Shown here: piece after piece, positions 23,511 through 36,054 of the stretch
Numbering within the stretch: the first letter of the stretch is position 1
Layout: each line of letters opens with the position of its first letter
Assembly (NCBI GenBank): GCA_004194705.1
Contig: SADC01001297.1
Coordinates: 434,001 to 498,000, forward strand
From: Ditylenchus dipsaci
Lineage: Eukaryota; Nematoda; Chromadorea; Rhabditida; Anguinidae
DNA length: 64,000 nt
Direction: 5' to 3'
The notes under the pieces: model-generated
What the model saw: only the letters and a program-made list of their open reading frames with translations
What the model was told of the DNA's origin: nothing
Database searches by the model: none
Program-made: the position numbers and the translations under genes

Positions 23511-26500
23511 CTGAAATGTGAATAGTTTTTAAATGAATTTGTTTAAGGTATTTCGGCTATAAGCAATCTAGCAGAGACAGGCTAATTGGCCCCCGCTTTG
23601 AGGGAGAATAATGGTTTTAAAACAATATTTTGGCGCCAAAAAAGAGTCTTTCTGCGCCAGAAAAAAAACGGCAAGAAAAAGTTTATCGTATTGTGAGGGG
23701 TGCGTTGTATAAAGTCTTGACCGATCATAACTGATTACATCGGGGCCTGCCGGTTGATACGAACTTATTCTGGTCACAGAATGACTTATTTTTTGTCACC
23801 AAAAGGCTTTTTCTTTACTAAAGCTTTTAGGTTTTATTCCAGTAGCGTCGAAAATTCTTTAGAAAAAGCTAATGACGAAAATAAGTTTCGTTCATTTTAT
23901 TCAACCAGATGATTAACTGCAAATTAATCAACCGATTAAAAAGTTTTAAGAAGACTTCCCCGAGACTGGTTTTATCGACGTGTGGTCACTTACAGTTGGA
24001 GCCAGTCCAGGACATTCGTAAACACTAAAGTTGTGTTCCAAGTCAGCCTCATCGTCCGATTTGTCTGAAGCGTCCACGTCACATTGGCCTGCACCAGCCT
24101 GCTCCCCAATGATCTTTTGTTTGGTTTGCTGGTAGTGGTGGAGTTGGGCTTTGTAAGCCAGGGACTCATCACCCTTCTCTCCACCAAAGGCATTGCCTCC
24201 ACGATCTCCCTTCTTCAACTTGTCCCTGCCTGGCCCTGCAGGAGAGTAACGGGTGAAATCGTCGAAGGGGTCTTCCCGGGCTGTCTTTACACTAAAAATA
24301 GCAATTAAAAACAACGAAAAAGGGGAGAATAGGTACTTACTGATTGTAGTAGTACATGCCACCAACTACGCCTACGACGCTAAATACGCAACACATGGTC
24401 ACGAACGCTGAAAATGGAGGCTGTCAAATATATAATTTTAAGCCATTTTTGAGGCATAGATGATAACACAATTTTTTCCGGCATTGACTTCACAGACAGT
24501 AGGGTCCACAACTCAATAAAAAAATATGGCTTTGAGCAATTTTATAAGCTCAAAGCACAGTGCTGTGTCGTTACGATATTAGCTGAAGATGTTTGTGTGT
24601 AAATATTATGGTCCCAAGTCCAATTCGATAATTAAAAAAGCCCCTCATAAGGAGAATTTTTGTTGCAAAACAGTGGAACCGTGGATTTCGCTCCTCCGTT
24701 TGAATTTTTTTCTAACGGTAACCGTATCCATGATTTTTTACTTCCAATATACTAATTACTATAGTAAGCTTTCTTTTTTTTTATTTCTTTGTGCGATTTA
24801 TGAATTGCCTGAGTGAGATTGCCCAGTTTTGCAATAATATTTTGTCCCCTCCCTCCACTTCCAATCCAGCTTATGATGATGATGAGTTGGTGGCTGTGTG
24901 GCAGAGCAAACAACAAGCCGTTCACACAGACATACACACATACAATCCATTATTATGGATGCATGATGATGCCTTAAACAAAAGAGGAAAAGCTATTGAC
25001 AGGAAACTAGCTATAGCCAAGGGAGCAATTAGGGGAAATAAAAACAGCTAACCCCCACATTTAGCGAAATAGCAATCAGTCAATCAGTCATATTTAGAAG
25101 GTTGCTAGAAAATGATTAGGATGGGGATGACTTACCAATGAAGATGATGTTGCCTCCGTTGGAGACCAGGTTGAAGGCGCGGTAGTGTTGACTATGGTGG
25201 GGCATCCGCTCATCACTGTCAGCCAGGCGCTTCTCCATGAACTCCATGTTCTTCAACTTCTTGGCATGCACTGGCTCAATGAACTCCACATACTCTGACT
25301 GACCTTTCTTTTGGGCACTCAGTGGCTTCTCATATCTACTGCTGCTTGGAGTCTCCACTGGTCCTGACTCAAAGCTTGGTTCCTGAAAATTGGCGATAAT
25401 AAACATCTTTAAAGATGTATGCTCATTACCGATGGGAATATTTTGAAAGGTGGGTACCAGTGAAATTCAAACGAGAATTAAAATAACGTATTTAGTAAAA
25501 TTCGAGAAAAAACAATGCTCCCAATCGGAATCTTTCAAAGTCCGCCAGTGCTTTACCACTGAGCCACCGATGTTATTAAACGGTGAGAGTAGTTTCGGTT
25601 ACTTATCACAAGAGCGTACTTAAAAAATTCGCATTTCAAAATAATTTTGATTTTAATTGACCTGGTACACGCCTTTCAAGATATTCCCATCGGCGGCGAG
25701 CATGCCTTTTTAAAATAAATTTTGTCTAATTTATGGAGTTTGTTTCATTAGATTTTATGAACTCAAATGAAAAACTAAAATTTGTGTTTTTTTTTCATTT
25801 AGACGCATTTGTCGGATTCCTCATCAAAATTTAAACCTTTAAAGCCGCAAAAAGGTGCAGGATAGCCCAGGGCATCTTAGAATGGGCTCAAACAGCAATT
25901 TTAAATTCTTGCAATTTTACAAAACGAAACTCTTCGTCACCGTAATTTAGATAGTTAGCAAAACCAGTTATCTGATAAAGCATAGTGGACTAAAAATACG
26001 GTGAGACTGAAAATGTTTGTGGTAACATTTACAGAAATGGGGAAAACTTATTCTTGTTGCCGAAAGACTGATTCTTGTTGCCGAAAGTTGTTCTCGCCAC
26101 GAAATCCACAATTTTTTTGTGTGAGGTCAGATAATTTTTGACAACAAAATTTGGTCTGTATATTTTGAAAGAGGAGATCCTCAGCTTATGTTCGGGGTAT
26201 CGGGTGTGATCAAAAATAAAAAATTTAGCTGGTCTCACACAAAATTACAATTAACACTTATTTTGAAAATTCTGAAACCCCGTGTACAATGATGAAAAGC
26301 TTAAATTTTTGATCACAAAAACCATATAAAATATTTTTGTCTGTGAGAGGAATAGCTTATACCAAGGTTGTTAAATATTTTTCAAATGAAATTTAAAAAA
26401 CACAAATTTGCTCAAAAAGGACGTTTTGATCATTTTCGAGGAAAACGAATAATTTTATACTGTGCTCAAAACAGAAAAAATCAAAGTTTTGAGCCCTTTG

Positions 26501-29500
26501 CCTCAATAGGGGGAGGGGCTAGCCTTGGTCCCCCTGAGTCTTTAGGCTTTAGGTTTAGACAAAGGTAGGCTAGCGTATGTAAGGACAGACTCAAACATAT
26601 CTTGGACTCATTTTAAAGCTTGTCCTAACATACGTTGTTTACCTTTGCCTCAGCCTTAGCCTAAAAAATCACAAAAAAAAACAACGACAGGGGGGGGGGT
26701 CAAGCCAAAAACCCCCCGTCGAGGAAAATGTCAAATTTTGACTGAAAATTTCAAAAATAACAAAAGTTTGGGGTTCCGAAAAAAAGACAAAAGTTTTTAA
26801 AAGGGATGATTTGGAACCCTAGTTTATAGCTATTACCTGTTCTTGAATGTTTTCCTGGGTCAACTCCTTGAACTTGTTACCCAATCTCTGCAACTCTTGG
26901 ATCTCTGCAGTTGCTCGGCTGTCCACTTCCTGTTGGCGTTGTCGAAATTGACTTTTGACTAAAATAATAACTTAAATTTGTTTGTATCCCTTATAATTTT
27001 TGATGGTGTTTATTCTCATTTTAAAATTTTCTCTAAGTGGAAGTTAATATTCATTTCATCCATTTGCATAAAAACAAATGGAGTCAGTAAAGAGCAGAAT
27101 GGAGGAAGAGGAGATAAGAGCTATTGAGTACTTCCCACACCCACTCACCCTCTTTCAATACCCAATGTTTTTAGTTCAACAATGACACTGATAAAGCAAA
27201 GAATGCAATAAATTCTCGCATTCTTTCCTGTTAAAACTATTTTGACAAAAATTGGAAAACAAAAACAAATACTATGCCTAGTGTACATACTTATAAGATT
27301 TATTTAAAGAAGGAAATTTTGTCATACATTTTGGCAGTCGCAGTGCCTGTCTTAATCATATGTTTTAAAAAAACCCACCTCAAGTTTGATGGTTTTGCCA
27401 TCAAACTTTGGATGGCCGCAGAAATTCAAAAACTCACATGCGTATTACGATTTTGACAAAAATGCATATTCTGCTTGGTTACAAAAATAAGTGAAAGTAT
27501 GGATGAGCCTAGAAAATGACAACAAAGTATTTTGGAAATTTACTAAAAATCTTGATACCCTATTTCCTTAAAATAGATAGCTCCTGCTATGATATACATG
27601 CCGCCTCTATTTTGACTAAAGTTTCAGAGTTAAAGAGGCAGGGTGCACTACGTTTCACCGTCACTGTTTTCACCGTTCACTATTTTCACCGTCACTATTT
27701 TCACCGTCACTATTTTCACCGTCACCTAAATTCACCGTCAGCATTTTAGGACCACTTTTTAGGTCTAAATTTTTCGAAATTTTTAATATTTTTGGTACCA
27801 AACTGTAGCCCTGAATGTCAGCTACATTTTGGTACTACAATTTCTAAAAAAAACGAAAAATTTTAGTTCTAAACTTTAAAAGACGCTCACCCTGCGTTCT
27901 ACCGTGATGAAAAAGTGTGAGATTGAACGCCTTCTAAAGTTTAGTTCTAATTTTTTTTATTTTTTCAGAATTTGTAGTACTAAAATGTAGCTGACATTCA
28001 GGGCTACAATTTGGTACCAAGACTGTTAAAATTTTAGAAAAATTTAGATCTAAAAAGCGGTCCTAAAGTGCTGACGGTGAATTTAGTGAACGGTGAAAAT
28101 AGTGACGGTGAAAATAGTGACGGTGAAAATAGTGAACGGTGAAAACAGTGACGGTGAAACGTAGTGCACCCAAGAGGCATGACCACGCTTTTACAGGTGC
28201 TGCTCGGTAAATCAAAAAAATTTCCTAGTCATTGAACTTCTATACAGATTTTTAAACTTCGTTTTTAACAAAACAGGACATAGAATTTAATTCTAGGCCT
28301 TGTTTTGTTAAAAAAAACCAAGTTTGAAAATCCATACAGAAGTTTAAAGGACCAACTTGTTGATGCAAATGAAAATTTGGCAAATTCAACTGCGCGCGGG
28401 ACACTTCTCTTTCGTCTCGCGCTGTACTCTTTGGAGTCGCTCGTCATTTTCAATTCAAAATTTCAACGTCTTAGGGGATTAAAAAGGGGGCGGTTAAAGG
28501 AGGGATTAAAAATAACGCCGCTGGGCGTTTATTAAAGGAAAATACGGTAAGTTGAAATTAAAATACGGTCAAAATATCGTGCTTTAAAAATTTTGTCGTG
28601 CTTTAAAAATGTTCTCCGCTAATCTAAATTTCTTGATGGGTATGTAACCTAAAAGCTAAACCAGATCTTGCTATATTATCGACACATTTCTCAAACAATA
28701 TTTACCCAAATATATTTCATAAACTTTTCAACTTTTTGTGTCTGTTTTGTTGCACTTCAAAAAATCCATTAAATGTTTTGCTAAGCTTAGAACCTTAAAA
28801 TTAAAAACGAGCATAGTCGTAAATATTTTTGTTTGTGAAGCCAAGTGCACTTAAAGTTAAGATTGTAAAAAACGGCTAACTAATTAACGCAGTCTTTCTC
28901 TCTTCATTCATGGAAACCAGAAGCTAGTTATATGTGAGCTTAGAAATAAAATATAAACCAGCGTTTATAATAATATATCACGCATGTACACGGGCGTACT
29001 TTTGGTGGCGCGGGTAAATTTTTTTGGCCGGCTGGGGCGAATATGGTCGGGAAACTTTTTTCTGCAGGCCAATTTTTTCTGTGTCCGGGTCAAGATGAGA
29101 CAAATATTTTTGGGGCTTTATTAGTGGGGACTAAAATAAAAACACCCAAATTTAAAAATGTTTCACTTAAAAAAGAGCTTACTTGAGCTTGGACCGTGCT
29201 CTTCCAATCTACCATTAGCGACTGTTTGCTGTCGGGGATGTAGTTGAGGGGATGGCTGCTCATAAGGCTGCTCATCATAAACGTCTGACGGACTGATTCT
29301 CATTTGTTGTTGTTGGTTCAGTTCTTCCACAATGTTTTGGAGGGCATCTGGTTGTTGGGCAGCATCACTGTTCAGCAGTTCATCACCACCATCATAGTAC
29401 TGCTGTTGGGGACTGTAGGCAACTTGAAGTCACCACCTTCTGCAAATGCATAATTGTATCATTTGTGTAAATATTTGCTCGAATCCTTGGTTGATGGTGG

Positions 29501-32030
29501 TGACCTTTACATATTTTTAGTTTGGTATTTTTGCCCCAACAGTATATTTTTGGCTATTTTTGATGCATTCAATGGATTGATCTTGCATTTGTTGTGTTCA
29601 CGTGCACTGTCACATAAACACCACACATGATGTATGTAAATCACACGAAAACATTGGCCAGGATGGGTCAGATTTTTAAAATAAAAAAACTTCAAATGCT
29701 GTGTTTTTTTAATCTACAAATCTTGTAAAACTTGAAAGTACGTGCACATAAATATCAAAAAGTGAGTGCTTGTGGCTTTAATTGAAAATCAGGAGGTGCA
29801 TTTTAACCAGAATAAGCACCCAAACAGTGATATAGCAACAGTAACTATGCATTCTACTTCAAGATTCATATTTAATGATTTTTGATTTTCATTTCCTTAA
29901 GAATATTGTTAAAAACTTTATTTAATTTCATTATACTACAGTCAAACCCCTTTAAAAGGGTATGCTCGTCGTCGATGGGAGTATTTTGAAAGGCGGGTAT
30001 CAGGTCAATTAAAATCAAAATTATTTTGCAATGCAACTTTGTTGAGTATTCTCTTGTGATAAGTAACCGAAACCACTCTCACCGTTTAATAGCACCGGTG
30101 GCTCAGTGTTAAAGCCGCCATTCCTTTAAACTTTAACGCTTAGGTCACCCGATTTGGTCCTTCAAACGACATTTATAGTAAAACAACAGCCGCTTAAACC
30201 GCCACCATGAAGTTGGTCCTGTGGGTTGGCGGCATAATAAGGTTTGACTGTATTTAAAATCTTTAAAATTATTTTTGAATAAAATGAAATTTTTTTGGCT
30301 TAGGTTGTCTGATGAGTCATTAGCTGTATGCGAGATTAACAAATTAGGATACATGCACAGTTCTCAACAGTAAAAACACTGTAGCTTTATGAAGAAGCTA
30401 AAACTAAAAATTGCTTACTTATTTTGACCAAAGTTTTCCAATAAATTTTTAAAAATAATCAAAGACAAACTTTGAAAGTTTAATTAGCTGAACAATTTGT
30501 TATTGTTGATTTAAAAAAATAAAAAAAAATGGCAAACAAGGAAGCAGACTTTATCCACTTTTTTGCCTCACAACTATCCCTAAATCCATATCCCTTGATT
30601 ACATTCAATAACATTGGACGAAAAAAATGAAAAACCCGAAATACAGTCTAAGCCTAAGCGATAAGATTCAAAATGAGGTGGTGTCGCTTACTATAAAAAT
30701 TCAACCAAGTGGTTTGAAAAAAATAAAAATTTAAATTTGATATAACACTTTTTCGATGTTGGTCAAGCAAATAATTAACAATAAAAAAATTAACAATAAA
30801 AAATAATTAACAATGGTTAAAAAATATAATTCAATCCTGTCAAAAAGGGGGTCGACCACTGCGTTAGGCCTTGTTCACAACGATGGACTGTAAATTAAAC
30901 AATCCTCACTCGGAAATGTTTATAACTTTTTTTAAATTTTCCACAAATTATTCTTTTGGTGCCATTTTGTCGGACACGCCCAAAATACTCTCGCGCCAAA
31001 ATACTCTCACGGCGGAAATACTCTCGGACGAGAACGGCCATAATACTCTCGGCCGAAATACTCTCGGCCATAATACTCTCGCCATAATACTCTCGGGCCA
31101 AAATACTCTCGCCGCCAAAATACTCTTGGAATACCGGAGCAATGAAAATTTAAATTTTGGAAATATTGTCGTTAGTAGCGAATACCCCCCCTCAAAAAAA
31201 ACCTGACCTTATGAAAATCGCTGTAACTACCCTTGCAAACGACAAGTTTAGGCTTAGCCCTTAGGCTTGGGGTAGGCCAGCGTACGGAAGTTGTGACTAA
31301 TAAATAGTTTACGCGCTTTTTTCTGGGTCTAGGACATGTATTTGGGTGTAGAATATCCTTAAGGAAACAAAATAACAGATATCCAGGTACCCCCAGTACC
31401 CTTCACCTTGCAAGAGTATTTTGGCCCGAGAGTATTATGGGCGAGAGTATTTTGACACGTACCGCCATTTTGTAGCTGAGATTAAGGGCTGCCAGTTGAG
31501 CTATTTATAAAGTTATTGTGAGTTTTAAATTTTTGAAAAATGTCAACAATCCTCACTTGGCCGGAGTGAGGATTGATGACTTCTTACAACATTTTTTAAT
31601 TTATATCAACTCGATTAATAGCTTATCTAGTAGACCTGAGTCTCAGCTACAAAATGGCACCAAAAAAAATTTTTTGGAAATTAAAAAAAAAGTTATGGCC
31701 ATTTCCGAGTGAGGGTTGTTGAATTTACAATCCACCATTGTGTGCGAGGCCTCAGGATTTAAAAATATCGCCATCGAGTGCTGAAGCTTTCAAAAGTTAG
31801 CCAATTTTCGAGAGTGCACATTAACGCCCGCACAAATTGTATTTACCTTAGATGTTGAGTTAAAAAACTTTAAAAGATACCATTTTTCAATCTTAAAATT
31901 TTATAGATAAATATCAAAATCAACCTGTGTGGAAGTTGGCTGTGCATTGATTTGTGACAATCGCCAACGTCGATACCAGCAAAATAGAAGAAAAAGACGT
32001 AAAAATACGAGGAGGAGAGGAGCGCCGCAT
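23433..32030 (-). CDS. NPDC1/CAB-1-type neuronal transmembrane protein
   Basis: Seven exons: 31925-32030, 29183-29439, 26837-26958, 25136-25382, 24341-24407, 23994-24291 and 23433-23510. All splice phases agree (1,1,0,1,2,0), giving 391 codons once one missing base in exon 2 is allowed. The order is: signal peptide (1 to about 31), acidic Gln-rich extracellular region, predicted helix (QELQRLGNKFKELTQENIQ), one membrane span (about 240-262), then a cytoplasmic tail with SLAYKAQLHHYQQTKQKII and the hallmark FSVYECPGLAPTGDIEVQNP. The last two blocks are the conserved signature of NPDC1 (vertebrates) and CAB-1 (C. elegans, an AEX-3 partner at synapses). The human protein has about 325 residues, so this one is somewhat longer. 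Introns hold MULE-like and pogo MITEs and a SINE-like repeat. Confidence 0.85.
23994..24291 (-). CDS. NPDC1/CAB-1 homologue, exon 6 (cytoplasmic tail)
   Basis: Acceptor GCTATTTTTAG, donor GTAAGT. Encodes VKTAREDPFDDFTRYSPAGP, the AYKAQLHHYQQTKQKIIGEQ helix and an acidic linker, ending HNFSVYECPGLAPT. These are the most family-specific residues in the gene. Confidence 0.85.
24341..24407 (-). CDS. NPDC1/CAB-1 homologue, exon 5 (membrane span)
   Basis: A 67-bp exon, phase 1 to 2, encoding AFVTMCCVFSVVGVVGGMYY followed by YN. Acceptor CATTTTCAG, donor GTAAGT. Completes the single hydrophobic span. Confidence 0.8.
25136..25382 (-). CDS. NPDC1/CAB-1 homologue, exon 4 (juxtamembrane)
   Basis: Acceptor CCAATTTTCAG and donor GTAAGT. 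Contains EYVEFIEPVHAKKLKNMEFM and ends SNGGNIIFI at the start of the membrane span, phase 1. Confidence 0.8.
25429..25700. repeat. Repeat with tRNA-like A-box, in NPDC1/CAB-1 intron 4
   Basis: Ends TACCGATGGGAATATTTTGA and the complement TTCAAGATATTCCCATCGG. On the minus strand CGGTGGCTCAGTGGTAAAGC (within 25545-25580) matches a tRNA D-arm/A box. The same text recurs inside the pogo MITE 29939-30250 on the other strand. Confidence 0.5.
26837..26958 (-). CDS. NPDC1/CAB-1 homologue, exon 3 (helical)
   Basis: Acceptor ATTATTTTAG and donor GTAATA. Codes for KSQFRQRQQEVDSRATAEIQ and the following ELQRLGNKFKELTQENIQEQ, a strongly helical charged segment before the membrane span. Confidence 0.75.
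27641..28171. mobile_element. Short MULE-like MITE, TTTTCACCGTCAC minisatellite TIRs
   Basis: Termini GGGTGCACTACGTTTCACCG and complement, with AAGAGGCA on both sides (27633-27640, 28172-28179). Arms hold the 15-bp iterations and inner AAATTGTAGCCCTGAATGTC-type inverted text shared with 16601-19506. Located in NPDC1/CAB-1 intron 2 (between exons 2 and 3). Confidence 0.85.
29183..29439 (-). CDS. NPDC1/CAB-1 homologue, exon 2 (frame lesion)
   Basis: The exon opens after TTTGCAG as EGGDF and continues one frame away as QVAYSPQQQYYDGGDELLNS. Adding one T to the TT in GACTTCAAG joins the two and makes the length fit the flanking phases (2+3n+1). The rest is Asp/Glu/Gln-rich (ALQNIVEELNQQQQ), ending SS with phase 1 at GTAAGC. 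Confidence 0.65.
29939..30250. mobile_element. pogo-type MITE, TA target
   Basis: CAGTCAAACCCCTTTAAAAG to the complement of CAGTCAAACCTTATTATGCC, flanked by TA. The interior holds the A-box-like repeat seen at 25429-25700. In NPDC1/CAB-1 intron 1. Confidence 0.75.
30868..31752. mobile_element. Element with ATACTCTCGGCC minisatellite
   Basis: Outer inverted ends include GATGGACTGTAAATTAAACA on the left and the diverged complement of GGTGGATTGTAAATTCAACA on the right. A 15-20 bp unit, AATACTCTCGGCCATAAT, is iterated at 30985-31132 and appears inverted at 31415-31460. No TSD found; boundaries approximate. Confidence 0.5.
31925..32030 (-). CDS. NPDC1/CAB-1 homologue, exon 1 (signal peptide)
   Basis: ATG at 32030 gives MRRSSPPRIFTSFSSILLVS followed by TLAIVTNQCTA: a basic start, hydrophobic core and likely cleavage after TNQC-TA. 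It ends in phase 1 at a GTTGAT donor, which is weak. The next exon supplies the other two bases of a Glu codon. Confidence 0.65.
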
Positions 32031-32953
32031 ATCTGTCAAGCTTGGCGCTTGTCAACTGACTTGCTAGTTTCCAATCTTTCAATGTTGGCACACTAAAAAC
32101 AAACAGCTATAGTTAGACACTGTAGGCCCCCAGGCTTCCATGCTCCACCACCACCCATAGCACCAGGCAGCTGAATGAGGCGTGTTTGGCAAGACATGCG
32201 CACGCCTTCAAAAACAACCCAAATAAATGTTAAAACCAACCTTAAAGAGGGAGAGGGGCTAGCTAGCTTGTCGCTTGCCTCTAATTTCCAATAATGCGGA
32301 AGAGTGTGGTGGGGGACAGTTGACGCCCATGTCTTATCTTACCTCAAAGAGCTAGTGAATGCTGCTGCTGCTTGACAGACTCATGCCTGCCTTTTTGGGT
32401 TTTGTTTTTGTTAGAGGCAGGCAGTTGGCTGGCTGCTGGTTGGCCATATGTGGTGTTGTTTTGAGTGTGTGCGACTGTCTTTTTCTCTCGCTGCTTCTTT
32501 GGCCAACTGATGGTTGGTCGATTGAGTGAGTGAATATATTAATGAAGAGTGGGTGAGAGCAGCCAGGCTGTGTGCATGTGGATGTGATAAAACACTTAAG
32601 CCTAAGCAAAACCACAGCGAAAGAGAGGAAAGAAGAACAATGACTTAGTCTGTGGATATTTTTCTTTGTTTTCTTGGTTTGACTAAGATGTGAGAGGAAT
32701 GAGCACATGGAAAAATATGATGACAGGTGTATTTTGGTGCCGAATGTTAGAAACAGGTGGTTATAGGTATTTTTTGAAGTAAGAGCTTCTTAGACAAAGT
32801 TGATCATCTGTCAAATGATTCGTGGAAGTTAAGCCTTGTGCCCGAATTCATAAAACGCTTTTCCGGGTCCGATTTTTTAGAAATCGGTCCGATTTTCGAA
32901 CCGGGAATCGAAGCCAGCCCGATTGCCGGTTCTGGAGTCCAACAATTTCTGAC
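32031..32953. other. Upstream region of the NPDC1/CAB-1 homologue
   Basis: Transcription from the minus strand would begin here. AG acceptors precede the ATG (GTTTTTAG near 32090), so a 5'UTR exon is possible. No promoter element was identified with confidence, and no exon was found. Confidence 0.3.
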
Positions 32954-33200
32954 TACCGTATATTCTCTATGAATCCCCATGGGGATTATTTTTTAACCCC
33001 TAAAAAATTGGAAAATTTTGAGGTCGATTTTGAGATTTTTGGGCAGTCGACCAAATCTGAAAAGTGGAATCAGGAGAACTCGTGCTAATAATGAAAACGC
33101 AGAAAACAAATTTGTGAAATGTTTGCTCTAGACTGAGATATGAGGTCCGTGGGGTGGAGGATTATTAGAGAGTGGTGGATTAATAGAGAATATACGGTAT
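32954..33200. mobile_element. ACCGTAT-type MITE
   Basis: TACCGTATATTCTCTATGAA to ATTAATAGAGAATATACGGT. Interior with TCCCCATGGGGATTATTTTT and GGTGGAGGATTATTAGAG. Confidence 0.65.
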
Positions 33201-34579
33201 TTCAAACGGCCATAAGTTCTTGCAAAAGTAGAGTTGTTACATGCAGTTTATTGATCGATTTTTGATATAATGTCGAAAATACAATTTTTGCTAGCTTTAA
33301 CCCTTGTGATGCAGGCTGAACCCTGCCTATCCACAGACCATGACTTAAACTAAAGATAGGACTTGATTATTCAAATCGTTCAAAAAAGTATTTACAAACA
33401 ACAAAAATATACTAATTATGAAAATTTTGACTGTGCTAACTTATATTGTTATTTTTATTGCTTTTTTATGGTGTTGGTTGCCTTTTAATTGAAAAAATGT
33501 TGGAAAACGAAAAGTTTATTTGTAAGAGATATTTTTTGTTTTTATTTCATGTCCATTTTTCATCTTCTCAACCTCTCATATTCAAAGCAGCTTTTTTGCT
33601 CCAAAGAAGGGTTGGTAGACAAGCACAGTGGATGCCATCGCACACAAAACCTTGAATGAAAGGGGGAAGGAGGGGTGAGTGACGTGAGTGCAACAAGAGC
33701 CTCTAGCCTAACCTCAAACAGTCCTACCAGTCCACTGCTTTGCTCTGCTTGAAGTGCATGGAGAACTAGGCATTCCTAGTTGCTTTGCCCCTTTTCTTGG
33801 ATGCCTTTGGGAGGGGTGGGGCACTAATGAGCTGAGGCAAGCAGCTACTAAGATATATGTCCAAGTTGTGCACAAGTGAGGAAACTTGTAAAAATACCTT
33901 GTTAAACAGGCGAGGGACCAACTTTTATTTGAACATCGCTTTTGATTAGAGTAATGAAGGACTTTCACACACACGCTTCCATGGAGATAGAGGGAGCAGG
34001 AAATAAATGTTAAAAGGATTATTTTTTTTAATATTTTTTGTTTTAATTCTGAGACTAGGAAGTTGATTATTGGAAAAATTGAAAAACAATATTGAAAAAA
34101 CCGTGAAGAAGACGGGAACTCGATGCAGGAGACTAAGCTCATTTCTTCTGTCAAAAAAGGTTTGCTAAACAGCTGTAATTTGAAAAAAAAACCTTTTAAG
34201 TCAAAATATAAATACATTTTCAGAGATAAATCTTTTGAATTATTTTGTCATTTTTAAAAAAAAATCTCGCGCAGAATTTTTGATTACACTATCAGAAAGC
34301 TCTTTTAATGCTGCATGAGATAGTCATAAGAAATTTTTAAAAAAAGGTGGACAGCAAGAAGTTATAAACAATTTTATGAAAACAGTCATAACAGCCACAG
34401 TTAACTTACGTTTACAGTTAACTGTGCAGCTGGCCAGGGCGGGTTGGATGAGTGGTCTTTAAAAACATTGTTAATTTGAAAAAGCTATAAAACTCAAAAA
34501 CGGTGCAGGTAAAATGTCTCAGAGGGGCTTAACCCCCCCCCCCCCTTCGCGTCAAAAATTTCTGGCTTCGTCTCTGCAG
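33201..34579. other. Gene-less stretch
   Basis: Long open frames here on the minus strand are low-complexity Leu/Phe/Lys text without splice-bounded conserved blocks. No gene or repeat boundary supported. Confidence 0.4.
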
Positions 34580-34815
34580 TAGGGTTGCGCGCGTTCGTTT
34601 AATTTGGCCTAAGCCGTTTACCGTTTAGGAACCGTTTATCAGATCCCTTTATCGTTTATGTTTAATGAAAATGACCCGTTTAAATGGACGTTTAATCCGT
34701 TTAATTTGTTTTTTACATACTTAAGTGTTCAACCATATAGCAACATCATTCTAAGACAATTTTATTGGCAAACAGAAACAATCAATAAACAGAAGAGTAA
34801 ATGAAACGTAACATA

Positions 34816-35072
34816 CAGTCGAACCACGTATTTACAAACCCTCGACTTAATGAAAAGTCCAACATAACGAACCTTTTTTCGATGCCTATTTGGTCAGCGA
34901 TTTGGGAGAATGACTAATAGTCTACCCCCGACTTAACGAGACCCCCAACTTAACGAAAAAATTTCACGGTCTTCAGTAGGTTTAGCCCACCCGCAATTTT
35001 CCCCCGCACCCCAAAAAGCGGGGGGAGGCCAATCCTACTCTTCAGAGGTTTCGTTAAGACGAAGTTTGACTG
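34816..35072. mobile_element. pogo-type MITE with CTTAACGA iterations
   Basis: CAGTCGAACCACGTATTTAC to the complement of CAGTCAAACTTCGTCTTAAC, TA on both sides. Nested in the hAT element 34580-35733. Confidence 0.75.
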
Positions 35073-35269
35073 TATTAGTCATCTCCGGATTTTTCGTCAT
35101 CTGATTTTTTTCTTGCTCAACTTCCTTTTCTTCAGGCAGTGTGGAAGGCGCAAATTTTAACTTTTCAGGTGCCATTATCTAAGAAAGGCGATATTAAAAA
35201 GGACGAAACCAACCAGCAAAACAATAATGGCTAAAATAAAAGAGCGGCCTTGCACAAAAACCGAAAGAA

Positions 35270-35502
35270 TACCGTATTTCCTCTAATTACTCACCCGGGT
35301 AAGTTATTCTTTGGTTCCTCCAAAATCGGGAAATTTCGAGGTCAATCTCGAGATTTCGAGGTTCTTAACCCAATTCTTAAAAGTAGAACCGGTAGAGCTC
35401 GCGGGAGTTGAGAAAGCGCAATAAACAGCTTTGCAAAAAAAATTCTGTGGGCTGAGATATAGCTGCCCAAAGTTGAGGGGTGAGTTATTAGAAGAATACG
35501 GT
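35270..35502. mobile_element. ACCGTAT-type MITE
   Basis: TACCGTATTTCCTCTAATTA to TTATTAGAAGAATACGGT; interior shares the CGAGGTCAATCTCGAGATTT block with the other members. Confidence 0.65.
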
Positions 35503-36054
35503 GAATCCGATAGTGCAAAAATGGGTTGTCTTGAAATGAAACATATATTTTATGAATATTAATCTTTAAGATTTGTTCATTTGACGGTCATTCTATCTAC
35601 ACAATTAAACGGATTAAACGCCGTTTATAAGACCCGTTTATCGTTTAATCCGTTTATCTCGGACCCGTTTATCGTTTCGTTTAATTTCTCTTGAAAAACC
35701 GTTTAATCGTTTAAACGAACGTGCGCAACCCTACTCTGCAGCTGCCAACTCTTTAAAAACTACCGATTTTCGGTAAGTTTTGGTTCGTGAATGTATTATT
35801 TTGGTGTTAATGAAGTTCTGTGTCGAATTAGGATTAGATATTGATCAAAGAATGAGTACTGTTTAATAAATGTTGACTATATTTTTATTTTTCCGGAAAA
35901 TTTCTACAGGAAATTTCCCGGAAATTTCCCAGTTTCTAATTTTCCGTAAAATTTCACAACTCTAGTCGGACCTCGAATTCGTGGTATGTTATAAATCGTG
36001 GTCAACCAATTGGAGCTTATTTAGCTGGGGGGGGGGGCGCCTTTTTCACTTATT

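Larger units (their letters stand above)
34580..35733. mobile_element. hAT-type element with CGTTTAATCCG iterations, 8-bp TSD
   Basis: CTCTGCAG is duplicated at 34572-34579 and 35734-35741. Termini TAGGGTTGCGCGCGTTCG and the complement of TAGGGTTGCGCACGTTCG. Subterminal iterations of CCGTTTAATCGTTT lie at both ends. Holds a pogo MITE (34816-35072) and an ACCGTAT MITE (35270-35502). Confidence 0.8.

Noticed and set aside
32352..32708. 118-codon minus-strand ORF upstream of the NPDC1/CAB-1 homologue
   Set aside because: Ser/Thr/Lys-rich text typical of chance frames in a CA/TG-rich flank; no signal or domain, and not in phase with exon 1.
33714..34217. 167-codon minus-strand ORF
   Set aside because: Low-complexity Phe/Leu/Lys composition, no ATG-context, splice or conserved-block support.
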